DNA of 64,000 bases from Scatophagus argus (Eukaryota > Chordata > Actinopteri > Scatophagidae): contig NC_058495.1 of assembly GCF_020382885.2 (NCBI RefSeq), positions 2,535,627-2,599,626 of the forward strand, in the 5' to 3' direction. Under the pieces are notes generated by a model. The model saw only the letters and a list, made by a program, of their open reading frames with translations. It was not told the DNA's origin and made no database searches. A program made the position numbers and the translations under genes. Shown piece after piece: positions 48,685 to 61,359 of the stretch (its first letter is position 1; each line of letters opens with the position of its first letter).

Positions 48685-49867
48685 TTTAGTTGTACGTGAG
48701 ACAAAACAAGTTTGTTCTGGATGAACATTTATTGTGCTTGCTGGACTTTATCATGATTTGTCCATCATATGTAAAAACAATGATGGAGGTCTCTATCAAT
48801 GAAATGAAAAATTTCAGGTTCATCACAGTCAAGATGGTAGCCACGACAACAATGACATGAGGACAGAACATTTTCAGCTGTCAAAGTTTGTTTATTCATC
48901 AAGGCACAATGAGCCACATCAAGTAAGTCAGCTCCAACTAGAGGTGATGGTACATCACAACAACAACTTGTAGATTTCTACAAGACACACTGTACTCTGA
49001 CAGAGTAAAGGAACAGCTGTCTTTATAAAAGACAAAGCATTTACAACATTTGAGGACACAGCACTTTTTGATTAGAAAACATAGCAAAACATTTGCACAC
49101 AGTGAACAGAAGGAAAAATAGTTAAACTGACCTGAAATCAGGTCACATTGTTCTTAATAAGCACTGAATTCAGCTCATTCTCAACATGTAGAAATGACAT
49201 TGTCACTGGAAAACTGTGACAGTGTGACATTAAACAGACCTTTTAAAGTAAAAGGAGAAACATATTGATCTAAAAACAGATCAAAGTTCAATAATCACAT
49301 AACGTGAGGAGAAGTCCATGAGGACAAAATAGCCTTAAAAAGGACAATAAAGATTTTAGATCAAAATGATCATGAAAGTATAAAAGTATCACAGGAAAAT
49401 TGTGACATAAGAACATCATTCAAAAAAAGAGAAACATTTGGATCTTACAACAGATCAGTTCTGACCAATCAGTGACATTTAAATAAGAGAAATGCCAAAG
49501 TGACCAAAGGTCCATAAAAAGACAGTTAAAGTTGTTGATCACAACCATCAATAACAATCAAAAGATAGCAAATGTTACCATAGCAGGTACCACCAATACA
49601 TGAAGTACACTGAGGTATAATAAGAATTGCTGATGCAATCAGATTTGGTTCATGCAACATGCATGACAAGATGTTCTCTTTCTTAACTTGAAAGATATTG
49701 TTGCTGTCATTTCCTCAGGAAATGTCATCTTGACAGAGAAAAACACACACAAAATACAAGCTTCTGTACATACAGAAGAACAAGTCCATCAGATTTCAAA
49801 GAGTTCAGTCCAGTCATCTTTGTTTCACAACTGACTTTTTCCAGGAGAGACTCCAGGCTGGAGGTGT

Positions 49868-50370
49868 CTACCACGGCCTCCAGGGGGCGCTGCTGACTGG
49901 ACTCTTGTCTTTGGTGATGCTGATGTGGACTGTGGAGCTCAGAAGAGAGAAGTCAGCATCTGTCAGGTGTTTCTCAGAGGAAGACTGCAGCTTGCTGAAG
50001 TTCTTCATCAGTCTTCTCTGCTGTTGATGCTGCAGTCGTTGCAGGACACAAACTGTCATCTCCAGGATGTCTGCTTTCTCCAGCTTGGAGTCTGGCTGCT
50101 GTTTGAGGAACTCTGGAGCCAGCAGAGACTTGAGCTGCTCAATGCTGCTGTTGATTCGCTCCCTGCGTAACTTCTCCACCAGAGGCTTTCTGAGCTGCAG
50201 AAGGAAGAACAAAGTCATGAACAAACTTACTCAGGAGGAAAGTGTCAGCATGAACAAAGACAACATGTCATGAACCAAACTGAAACCTTCTTGAATCTTC
50301 AGTTTACCTTGTGGTTCAGAGTCAGATGCTCCTGAGAATTGGTCATTGCTGCAGTGATAGTAGGTGCCAT
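49868..50370 (-). CDS. her4-like: Her4/Hes5-like bHLH-WRPW repressor, array copy 6
   Basis: Exon 1 50308-50370, exon 2 49868-50194, consensus protein. Poly(A) signal at 48891-48896. It is the last of the minus-strand run and lies head to head with copy 7; about 2.7 kb separates the two ATGs, so the two genes share one intergenic regulatory interval. Confidence 0.92.
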
Positions 50371-50436
50371 GGGTGGATCTCTGTGCTGTAGAGGTCTCTG
50401 CAGAGAGAATCTGCTCTGTGCTGGCTTCATCCCTCC

Positions 50437-50654
50437 TATTTATAGTCCCACATCTGCATATGAATGTGTGGGTCTTGGTCTGACTGGAGTTTCTCACAGT
50501 CTCAGCCAATCACAGAGCCTGGTGAGACAATAGAGGATACCGCAGCGTGAAGTGTGTGATGGCCTGGGGGACAATGGTTAGATCTCAGGGGAACAGGTGG
50601 AGGACTGGGGGGGTGATGGAGAGAAGCTCACAGAGCTCTGTGTGAATGTGGGAA
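50437..50654 (-). promoter_or_regulatory. Core promoter of copy 6 (version 2)
   Basis: TATA 50437-50444 and CSL TGTGGGAA 50647-50654. Upstream text (gagcacacgctcagcatcac, cacacgtgtg) matches copy 4. Confidence 0.75.
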
Positions 50655-50935
50655 AGTGGTGACCCTGTAGAGAGAGCAGATCTGCTGCCTGATGCTGGGA
50701 TCAATGACTGTGACTGAGCACACGCTCAGCATCACATCACACACGTGTGACACCGACAGTTTCGTCCCTCTTTGGTTAAGAATACTGTATGACTTACATG
50801 GTGCTAAATTAAATAATCAGTGGAATTCTTTGTTTAGGACCTCAGTTTTATCAGGTCTATACAAGAGTGTGATCATCATGATCCATTAAAAGGTCATTTT
50901 TTTAAACCTTTGAGAAAAACAGTCATCCTGGTGTC

Positions 50936-51123
50936 CAGATGAAGCACTGCCCTCTGAGTTGTGCCTTGTGGTCAGTGTGGGTAGAAAGTTGCTCTCAGTT
51001 TCCCACACTGACTCCCTGAATGCTGTGGTCAATGAACACCAAAAAGACTTTGAATGGAGCTTTTGTGAGTGATACTGGACGTCTGCTTTAGTACAAACAG
51101 AGCCTGACGTCACCAACCATCTG
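50936..51123 (-). promoter_or_regulatory. Enhancer core of copy 6 (version alpha, with CRE)
   Basis: CAGATG 50936-50941, a CSL TTCCCACA near 51000, CRE TGACGTCA near 51105-51112, CATCTG 51118-51123. Confidence 0.55.
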
Positions 51124-51599
51124 GAGGGAAAGAATGCCATTGGCTGTTTCTGACACTTTGTGAAGTTTGAAATTATCTTGACACTTTGATCATGAAGATT
51201 TAGCTAGATATTTGTACAAATTATCTGACTCAGCTTCCAATCGCTGTGGTACATTTTGATCAGCCAATTGTAATTGTTCCTTTATATCAGTCAATACATG
51301 TTATCTGAGCTCTGTCAACGAGGGTGGGAGGATGAGGCAGCTGCTTCCTGAAGTGTGCCAAATCCCTTTGGAGAATAGTCTAACCATAATAAACTCTGTT
51401 CTCCGGAGACTGGGCGCATGTTCAAGTCCAAATATAACATTTCAGGTTACCCTTTTTCATAAGGGCTAGGAAAGCTTGTTTTCCTTTTGTTTTTCACAGT
51501 TTACTATTAAAACATTCAAATTTCAAAGATATATGAAAGCAGAATGGGAAGATTGGAAACCAGGAGAGAAATGACATATTTCTGACATAATATTCTTTC

Positions 51600-51690
51600 A
51601 TTCAATACATTTCAAATTAAATTCAGTTCAGTTTATTTATATAGCACCAATTCACAAGCCATGTGCCTTGATCGGTTGGGTTGAGAGAAT
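51600..51690. repeat. Junction between the two array arms, with a dispersed-repeat fragment
   Basis: 'cagttcagtttatttatata' is the inverted form of the retroelement tail seen near 41.57 kb. It lies where copy 6-type upstream sequence gives way to copy 7-type upstream sequence, so it may mark the inversion joint. Confidence 0.45.
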
Positions 51691-52281
51691 CTATACCAAT
51701 CTGACTGCATTGAGGTAAACATGTATTAGCTGGTTGGAATCACAATATTTAAACAAAACACTGATCCCCATGTTAACAGAGTTATATCTTAATTTCCACT
51801 TATCTTTGGAAAATCCATTTCTCATGTTGATGGTTAAGTTTTTCTCTGGGGGCCCAAACCCTCTGCCTTGACAACACACACTGCTTGTATAGAGTATTCC
51901 CAAAGAGTCCATTTGTAGAGGGCCACATGCCTGTTTTCTGCTAATGGATGGAGTGTGGGAAAACTTTGGAGGGCAGACTTGAGTGTGAACGACATCCGTC
52001 CCACCAGCAGCCAAATAATTCTCTAAGGGGATTTGGCACACTTCAGGAAACAGCTGTCTCCAGGAAACCTCCCACCCTCATCTGATATTTCCATGTAGTT
52101 GATGGTCAGTAATGAGACATGATCATCACTGCAGGGTTCAAATTGTCTTACAGTGGTTAGAAACTGAGGATTTGAGATGACATGATTTGGTGTTTCATTT
52201 TGGTGAAACTTTATCAAACATTGTCACTAAAATTTCAACATTAACAAAGTGTCAGAGTCAGCCAATCGTGTCTGTTCCCTC

Positions 52282-52451
52282 CAGATGGCTGATGATGTCA
52301 TGATCTGTCTCTATAACAACACACAGCCAGCATCTGCCACTGAAGTCCCTTTGTGGTTCATTGACCATACAGGGAGTCAGTGTGGGAAACTGAGCTCTAC
52401 TTGTTACTCACACTGACTACAAGGCACGTGTCAAAGACTCTGCTACATCTG
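52282..52451 (+). promoter_or_regulatory. Enhancer core of copy 7 (version beta)
   Basis: CAGATG 52282-52287, CSL TGTGGGAA 52381-52388, CACGTG 52425-52430, CATCTG 52446-52451. A further CSL site lies at 51954-51961. Confidence 0.55.
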
Positions 52452-52825
52452 GACAGCTACATGATTATTGTGCTGACGTTATTTGAAGTGCCTCAATGGG
52501 CATCACACTGTTCTCTGACATGTCACACTGTATTTTTGATTTTGGAAAACTGAAAAATAATTATGAAGCTGATGAAAGAAAATGAACTTCTTAAATGATT
52601 GAGTTAAATTAAAATGATTTCGCCAACTATATTTAAAGCCTGAGACAAAAAGCAAAGAAAGTTCCAGTTAAGTTTTTGTATTTATTGCGATCATACATGT
52701 AATTTATGCATTACACACAAATGTTATTCCCTCGTGTGTGTGATGTGATGCTGAGCGTGTGCTCAGTCACAGTCATTGATCCCAGCATCAGGCAGCAGAT
52801 CTGCTCTCTCTACAGGGTCACCACT

Positions 52826-53043
52826 TTCCCACATTCACACAGAGCTCTGTGAGCTTCTCTCCATCACCCCCCCAGTCCTCCACCTGTTCCCCTGAGATCT
52901 AACCATTGTGCCCCAGGCCATCACACACTTCACACTGCGGTATCCTCTATTGTCTCACCAAGCTCTGTGATTGGCTGAGACTGTGAGAAACTCCAGTCAG
53001 ACCAAGACCCACACATTCATATGGAGATGTGGGGCTATAAATA
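52826..53043 (+). promoter_or_regulatory. Core promoter of copy 7 (version 2)
   Basis: CSL TTCCCACA 52826-52833, TGTGAGAA 52982-52989, TATAAATA 53036-53043. Confidence 0.75.
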
Positions 53044-53109
53044 GGAGGGATGAAGCCAGCACAGAGCAGATTCTCTCTGCAGAGACCTCTACAGCACAGA
53101 GATCCACCC

Positions 53110-53612
53110 ATGGCACCTACTATCACTGCAGCAATGACCAATTCTCAGGAACATCTGACTCTGAACCACAAGGTAAACTGAAGATTCAAGAAGGTTTCAG
53201 TTTGGTTCATGACATGTTGTCTTTGTTCATGCTGACACTTTCCTCCTGAATAAGTTTGTTCATGACTTTGTTCTTCCTTCTGCAGCTCAGAAAGCCTCTG
53301 GTGGAGAAGTTACGCAGGGAGCGAATCAACAGCAGCATTGAGCAGCTCAAGTCTCTGCTGGCTCCAGAGTTCCTCAAACAGCAGCCAGACTCCAAGCTGG
53401 AGAAAGCAGACATCCTGGAGATGACAGTTTGTGTCCTGCAACGACTGCAGCATCAACAGCAGAGAAGACTGATGAAGAACTTCAGCAAGCTGCAGTCTTC
53501 CTCTGAGAAACACCTGACAGATGCTGACTTCTCTCTTCTGAGCTCCACAGTCCACATCAGCATCACCAAAGACAAGAGTCCAGTCAGCAGCGCCCCCTGG
53601 AGGCCGTGGTAG
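53110..53612 (+). CDS. her4-like: Her4/Hes5-like bHLH-WRPW repressor, array copy 7
   Basis: Exon 1 53110-53172, exon 2 53286-53612, consensus protein (one silent change in exon 1, GAA for GAG). First gene of the right-hand plus-strand arm. Poly(A) signal at 54584-54589. Confidence 0.92.
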
Positions 53613-55052
53613 ACACCTCCAGCCTGGAGTCTCTCCTGGAAAAAGTCAGTTGTGAAACAAAGATGACTGGACTGAACTCTTTGAAATCTGATGGACCTGT
53701 TCTTCTGTATGTACAGAAGCTTGTATTTTGTGTGTGTTTTTCTCTGTCAAGATGACATTTCCTGAGGAAATGACAGCAACAATATCTTTCAAGTTAAGAA
53801 AGAGAACATCTTGTCATGCATGTTGCATGAACCAAATCTGATTGCATCAGCAATTCTTATTATACCTCAGTGTACTTCATGTATTGGTGGTACCTGCTAT
53901 GGTAACATTTGTTATCTTTTGATTGTTATTGATGGTTGTGATTAACAACTTTAACTGTCTTTTTATGGACCTTTGGTCACTATGGCATTTCTCTTATTTA
54001 AATGTCACTGATTGGTCAGAACTGATCTGTTGTAAGATCCAAATGTTTATCTTTTTTTGAATGATGTTCTTATGTCACAATTTTCCTGTGATACTTTTAT
54101 ACTTTTATGATCATTTTGATCTAAAATCTTTATTGTCCTTTTTAAGGCTATTTTGTCCTCATGGACTTCTCCTCACATTATGTGATTATTGAACTTTGAT
54201 CTGTTTTTAGATCAATATGTTTCTCCTTTTACTTTAAAAGGTCTGTTTAATGTCACACTGTCACAGTTTTCCAGTGACAATGTCATTTCTACATGTTGAG
54301 AATGAGCTGAATTCAGTGCTTATTAAGAACAATGTGACCTGATTTCAGGTCAGTTTAACTATTTTTCCTTCTGTTCACTGTGTGCAAATGTTTTGCTATG
54401 TTTTCTAATCAAAAAGTGCTGTGTCCTCAAATGTTGTAAATGCTTTGTCTTTTATAAAGACAGCTGTTCCTTTACTCTGTCAGAGTACAGTGTGTCTTGT
54501 AGAAATCTACAAGTTGTTGTTGTGATGTACCATCACCTCTAGTTGGAGCTGACTTACTTGATGTGGCTCATTGTGCCTTGATGAATAAACAAACTGTGAC
54601 AGCTGAAAATGTTCTGTCCTCATGTCATTGTTGTCATGGCTACCATCTTGACTGTGATGAACCTGAGATTTTTTCATTTCATTGATAGAGACCTCCATCA
54701 TTGTTTCTACATTTGATGGACAAATCAAGTTAAAATTTAGCACATACAGCAAAAGCCTGTTGAGACTCACTCTAAGCAGAACATATTTCAACCTGCTTAA
54801 TTTAAGACTTTTGATATTAGGTCACCCTGTTTATATGGAATAAGCCAAGTCCACAAACCAAAAGGAGACACTTTCCAGTTCAAAGACCAGGAGCTGCAGC
54901 ATCTTGGTGGTGTTGCAGTCAGTTTTTGGTGTCTCAGTGTAAAAAGTTTAAAATCATTAGAATAATTTCACTCTTTGAGGAGGTCACACCTTGTTTCCTA
55001 AGTGATGCATAACAACACACACTTCTATTGTCTGTCCAGTGAAAGGACAGAG

Positions 55053-55117
55053 TGTGGGAAACCAGAGGAAAGTCACTCACAGAGCCCTGTGGGACAATAG
55101 ATCCAGACCTTTGACCT
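55053..55117 (+). promoter_or_regulatory. DR1 + CSL module upstream of copy 8
   Basis: TGTGGGAA (55053-55060) and the inverted DR1 AGACCT-T-TGACCT (55105-55117). Confidence 0.5.
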
Positions 55118-56549
55118 GAGGAACCTCACATTGAAAAGGAGCCTGACTGGTCCATGTACGCTTGTCATGATCAAAGAATTTTACATTTTGATACAATACT
55201 AATATTGAAAAAGATACTCTACAACTCTTTTGATACCACAGCAAAAAGGGGGGAACCTCTTCTGCACCCACCTGCATCAATTTTTTTCTTTCTTTTAACT
55301 AACAACCAGCACTCATTGTTGGTACAGAAGAAGTCACTGAACACATACCAACACATCTGTGATAATGTTAATAACAGTGCAACCTGGAGTTGAGGTTTAA
55401 TGATATTTTTTAACGCTTTGTTACATTCAGCACTAACAGGATGTCAGAACATGTTAAACATGACAAATCCAAGAATCAGTAGTTTTACTGGCTTTCTGTC
55501 TGTGTGTCATCCCATCAGTCAGTTATTTCACTGACCCGTGTGTTTTCCTGTTTCCATATTCAATAGGCCACATTATGTTATATACTTATATACATAATGA
55601 CATGTCAACATGGATTCTTTCCCAATTTCAATACCAGAGCAAAAAGACAGTCATCAGGCATCAACTGTGCGCAGGCCTTGCTCTTATTGAATGATTTTTC
55701 AGCATTTATCAAACGCTTGGATAGCGTGGAAAGTTATAACCCATCAGAACAAGAGTAGGGGTGGATCATCCATATTGGTATACTGGGAAGGTGTAACCAA
55801 GGGACTCATGAAAGTCTCTTCCTCAGAGGGTTCCTGAGGTCCCTTCTCATTTTACTGGTATCAAGCGTGACATCTACCAAAGTGCAAGTTCTGATTAGGC
55901 CAAAATCACACTGTGTGTGCTGTGCAGTGTGTAGCCTTGGGATGGATAGACTTTCTTTATCCAAAGTCTTCTTGAGTACACAAAATGCTATTAGACATTC
56001 CACCTTGATGTTCAAAGTCTTACCCAGCACACAGCAGTAATATTTTAGAATTTCTTGATGAATTAATTATTTCTTGGTGTGCAATGTTACATATTAATTT
56101 TCACAAATCTCTTAAGAACCCATTTCTCATGTTGATGGTTAAGTTTTTCTCTGGGGGCCCAAACCCTCTGCCTTGACAACACACACTGCTTGTATAGAGT
56201 ATTCCCAAAGAGTCCATTTGTAGAGGGCCACATGCCTGTTTTCTGCTAATGGATGGAGTGTGGGAAAACTTTGGAGGGCAGACTTGAGTGTGAACGACAT
56301 CCGTCCCACCAGCAGCCAAATAATTCTCTAAGGGGATTTGGCACACTTCAGGAAACAGCTGTCTCCAGGAAACCTCCCACCCTCATCTCATATTTCCATG
56401 TAGTTGATGGTCAGTAATGAGACATGATCATCACTGCAGGGTTCAAATTGTCTTACAGTGGTTAGAAACTGAGGATATGAGATGATATGATTTGGTAAAA
56501 TTCCAACTTTAACAAAGTGTCAGAATCAGCCAATCGTGTCTGTTCCCTC

Positions 56550-56719
56550 CAGATGGCTGATGATGTCATGATCTGTCTCTATAACAACACACAGCCAGCA
56601 TCTGCCACTGAAGTCCCTTTGTGGTTCATTGACCATACAGGGAGTCAGTGTGGGAAACTGAGCTCTACTTGTTACTCACACTGACTACAAGGCACGTGTC
56701 AAAGACTCTGCTACATCTG
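56550..56719 (+). promoter_or_regulatory. Enhancer core of copy 8 (version beta)
   Basis: CAGATG 56550-56555, CSL TGTGGGAA near 56649, CATCTG 56714-56719. Confidence 0.55.
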
Positions 56720-57090
56720 GACAGCTACATGATTATTGTGCTGACGTTATTTGAAGTGCCTCAATGGGCATCACACTGTTCTCTCACATGTCACACTGTA
56801 TTTTTGATTTTGGAAAACTGAAAAATAATTATGAAGCTGAAAGAAAATGAACTTCTTCAATGATTGAGTTAAATTAAAATGATTTCATCAACTATATTTA
56901 AAGCCTGAGACAAAAAGCAAAGAAAGTTCCAGTTAAGTTTTTGTATTTATTGCGATCATACATGTAATTTATGCATTACACACAAATGTTATTCCCTCGT
57001 GTGTGTGATGTGATGCTGAGCGTGTGCTCAGTCACAGTCATTGATCCCAGCATCAGGCAGCAGATCTGCTCTCTCTACAGGGTCACCACT

Positions 57091-57308
57091 TTCCCACATT
57101 CACACAGAGCTCTGTGAGCTTCTCTCCATCACCCCCCCAGTCCTCCACCTGTTCCCCTGAGATCTAACCATTGTGCCCCGGGCCATCACACACTTCACGC
57201 TGCGGTATCCTCTATTGTCTCACCAAGCTCTGTGATTGGCTGAGACTGTGAGAAACTCCAGTCAGACCAAGACCCACACATTCATATGCAGATGTGGGAC
57301 TATAAATA
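57091..57308 (+). promoter_or_regulatory. Core promoter of copy 8 (version 2)
   Basis: CSL TTCCCACA 57091-57098 and TATAAATA 57301-57308. Confidence 0.75.
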
Positions 57309-57374
57309 GGAGGGATGAAGCCAGCACAGAGCAGATTCTCTCTGCAGAGACCTCTACAGCACAGAGATCCACCC

Positions 57375-57877
57375 ATGGCACCTACTATCACTGCAGCAAT
57401 GACCAATTCTCAGGAGCATCTGACTCTGAACCACAAGGTAAACTGAAGATTCAAGAAGGTTTCAGTTTGGTTCATGACATGTTGTCTTTGTTCATGCTGA
57501 CACTTTCCTCCTGAGTAAGTTTGTTCATGACTTTGTTCTTCCTTCTGCAGCTCAGAAAGCCTCTGGTGGAGAAGTTACGCAGGGAGCGAATCAACAGCAG
57601 CATTGAGCAGCTCAAGTCTCTGCTGGCTCCAGAGTTCCTCAAACAGCAGCCAGACTCCAAGCTGGAGAAAGCAGACATCCTGGAGATGACAGTTTGTGTC
57701 CTGCAACGACTGCAGCATCAACAGCAGAGAAGACTGATGAAGAACTTCAGCAAGCTGCAGTCTTCCTCTGAGAAACACCTGACAGATGCTGACTTCTCTC
57801 TTCTGAGCTCCACAGTCCACATCAGCATCACCAAAGACAAGAGTCCAGTCAGCAGCGCCCCCTGGAGGCCGTGGTAG
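57375..57877 (+). CDS. her4-like: Her4/Hes5-like bHLH-WRPW repressor, array copy 8
   Basis: Exon 1 57375-57437, exon 2 57551-57877, consensus protein. The start-to-start distance is 4265 bp from copy 7 and 4269 bp to copy 9, so these are the most regular and probably youngest units. Poly(A) signal at 58850-58855. Confidence 0.92.
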
Positions 57878-59318
57878 ACACCTCCAGCCTGGAGTCTCTC
57901 CTGGAAAAAGTCAGTTGTGAAACAAAGATGACTGGACTGAACTCTTTGAAATCTGATGGACTTGTTCTTCTGTATGTACAGAAGCTTGTATTTTGTGTGT
58001 GTTTTTCTCGGTCCAAGATGATATTTCCTGAGGAAATGACAGCAACAATATCTTTCAAGTTAAGAAAGAGAACATCTTGTCATGCATGTTGCATGAACCA
58101 AATCTGATTGCATCAGCAATTCTTATTATACCTCAGTGTACTTCATGTATTGGTGGTACCTGCTATGGTAACATTTGCTATCTTTTGATTGTTATTGATG
58201 GTTGTGATCAACAACTTTAACTGTCTTTTTATGGACCTTTGGTCACTATGGCATTTCTCTTATTTAAATGTCACTGATTGGTCAGAACTGATCTGTTGTA
58301 AGATCCAAATGTTTATCTTTTTTTGAATGATGTTCTTATGTCACAATTTTCCTGTGATACTTTTATACTTTTATGATCATTTTGATCTAAAATCTTTATT
58401 GTCCTTTTTAGGGCTATTTTGTCCTCATGGACTTCTCCTCACATTATGTGATTATTGAACTTTGATCTGTTTTTAGATCAATATGTTTCTCCTTTTACTT
58501 TAAAAGGTCTGTTTAATGTCACACTGTCACAGTTTTCCAGTGACAATGTCATTTCTACATGTTGAGAATGAGCTGAATTCAGTGCTTATTAAGAACAATG
58601 TGACCTGATTTCAGGTCAGTTTAACTATTTTTCCTTCTGTTCACTGTGTGCAAATGTTTTGCTATGTTTTCTAATCAAAAAGTGCTGTGTCCTCAAATGT
58701 TGTAAATGCTTTGTCTTTTATAAAGACAGCTGTTCCTTTACTCTGTCAGAGTACAGTGTGTCTTGTAGAAATCTACAAGTTGTTGTTGTGATGTACCATC
58801 ACCTCTAGTTGGAGCTGACTTACTTGATGTGGCTCATTGTGCCTTGATGAATAAACAAACTGTGACAGCTGAAAATGTTCTGTCCTCATGTCATTGTTGT
58901 CATGGCTACCATCTTGACTGTGATGAACCTGAGATTTTTTCATTTCATTGGTAGAGACCTCCATCATTGTTTCTACATTTTATGGACAAATCAAGTTAAA
59001 ATTTAGCACATACAGCAAAAGTCTGTTGAGACTCACTCTAAGCAGAACATATTTCAACCTGCTTAATTTAAGACTTTTGATATTAGGTCACCCTGTTTAT
59101 ATGGAATAAGCCAAGTCCACAAACCAAAAGGAGACACTTTCCAGTTCAAAGACCAGGAGCTGCAGCATCTTGGTGGTGTTGCAGTCAGTTTTTGGTGTCT
59201 CAGTGTAAAAAGTTTAAAATCATTAGAATAATTTCACTCTTTGAGGAGGTCACACCTTGTTTCCTAAGTGATGCATAACAACACACACTTCTATTGTCTG
59301 TCCAGTGAAAGGACAGAG

Positions 59319-59383
59319 TGTGGGAAACCAGAGGAAAGTCACTCACAGAGCCCTGTGGGACAATAGATCCAGACCTTTGACCT
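59319..59383 (+). promoter_or_regulatory. DR1 + CSL module upstream of copy 9
   Basis: TGTGGGAA (59319-59326) and AGACCT-T-TGACCT (59371-59383). Confidence 0.5.
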
Positions 59384-60815
59384 GAGGAACCTCACATTGA
59401 AAAGGAGCCTGACTGGTCCATGTACGCTTGTCATGATCAAAGAATTTTACATTTTGATACAATACTAATATTGAAAAAGATACTCTACAACTCTTTTGAT
59501 ACCACAGCAAAAAGGGGGGAACCTCTTCCTCACCCACCTGCATCATTTTTTTTCTTTCTTTTAACTAACAACCAGCACTCATTGTTGGTACAGAAGAAGT
59601 CACTGAACACATACCAACACATCTGTGATAATGTTAATAACAGTGCAACCTGGAGTTGAGGTTTAATGATATTTTTTAACGCTTTGTTACATTCAGCACT
59701 AACAGGATGTCAGAACATGTTAAACATGACAAATCCAAGAATCAGTAGTTTTACTGGCTTTCTGTCTGTGTGTCATCCCATCAGTCAGTTATTTCACTGA
59801 CTCGTGTGTTTTCCTGTTTCCATATTCAATAGGCCACATTATGTTATATACTTATATACATAATGACATGTCAACATGGATTCTTTCCCAATTTCAATAC
59901 CAGAGCAAAAAGACAGTCATCAGGCATCAACTGTGCGCAGGCCTTGCTCTTATTGAATGATTTTTCAGCATTTATCAAACGCTTGGAGAGCGTGGAAAGT
60001 TATAACCCATCAGAACAAGAGTAGGGGTGGATCATCCATATTGGTATACTGGGAAGGTGTAACCAAGGGACTCATGAAAGTCTCTTCCTCAGAGGGTTCC
60101 TGAGGTCCCTTCTCATTTTTCTGGTATCAAGCGTGACATCTACCAAAGTGCAGGTTCTGATTAGGCCAAAATCACACTGTGTGTGCTGTGCAGTGTGTAG
60201 CCTTGGGATGGATAGACTTTCTTTATCCAAAGTCTTCTTGAGTACACAAAATGCTATTAGACATTCCACCTTGATGTTCAAAGTCTTACCCAGCACACAG
60301 CAGTAATATTTTAGCATTTCTTGATGAATTAATTATTTCTTGGTGTGCAATGTTACATATTAATTTTCACAAATCTCTTAAGAACCCATTTCTCATGTTG
60401 ATGGTTAAGTTTTTCTCTGGGGGCCCAAACCCTCTGCCTTGACAACACACACTGCTTGTATAGAGTATTCCCAAAGAGTCCATTTGTAGAGGGCCACATG
60501 CCTGTTTTCTGCTAATGGATGGAGTGTGGGAAAACTTTGGAGGGCAGACTTGAGTGTGAACGACATCCGTCCCACCAGCAGCCAAATAATTCTCTAAGGG
60601 GATTTGGCACACTTCAGGAAACAGCTGTCTCCAGGAAACCTCCCACCCTCATCTGATATTTCCATGTAGTTGATGGTCAGTAATGAGACATGATCATCAC
60701 TGCAGGGTTCAAATTGTCTTACAGTGGTTAGAAACTGAGGATATGAGATGACATGATTTGGTAAAATTCCAACTTTAACAAAGTGTCAGAATCAGCCAAT
60801 CGTGTCTGTTCCCTC

Positions 60816-60985
60816 CAGATGGCTGATGATGTCATGATCTGTCTCTATAACAACACACAGCCAGCATCTGCCACTGAAGTCCCTTTGTGGTTCATTGACC
60901 ATACAGGGAGTCAGTGTGGGAAACTGAGCTCTACTTGTTACTCACACTGACTACAAGGCACGTGTCAAAGACTCTGCTACATCTG
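60816..60985 (+). promoter_or_regulatory. Enhancer core of copy 9 (version beta)
   Basis: CAGATG 60816-60821, a CSL TGTGGGAA near 60916, CATCTG 60980-60985. Confidence 0.55.
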
Positions 60986-61359
60986 GACAGCTACATGATT
61001 ATTGTGCTGACGTTATTTGAAGTGCCTCAATGGGCATCACACTGTTCTCTGACATGTCACACTGTATTTTTGATTTTGGAAAACTGAAAAATAATTATGA
61101 AGCTGATGAAAGAAAATGAACTTCTTCAATGATTGAGTTAAATTAAAATGATTTCAATAAATATATTTAAATCCTGAGACAAAAAGCAAAGAAGGTTCCA
61201 GTTAAGTTTTTGTATTTATTGCGATCATACATGTAATTTATGCATTACACACAAATGTTATTCCCTCGTGTGTGTGATGTGATGCTGAGCGTGTGCTCAG
61301 TCACAGTCATTGATCCCAGCATCAGGCAGCAGATCTGCTCTCTCTACAGGGTCACCACT

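Larger units (their letters stand above)
43610..48930. repeat. Segmental duplication, block 2 (between copies 5 and 6)
   Basis: Collinear partner of 33240-37900. Relative to block 1 it has gained a Tc1-like element (46586-48157), lost the interior of the LTR-derived region, and has an extra stretch near 46210-46330. Confidence 0.85.

Noticed and set aside
57871-58107. 78-codon frame overlapping the stop of the array genes and running into the 3'UTR
   Set aside because: It is not kept in all copies (broken in copies 4-7), and starts inside the WRPW codons without a plausible initiation signal.
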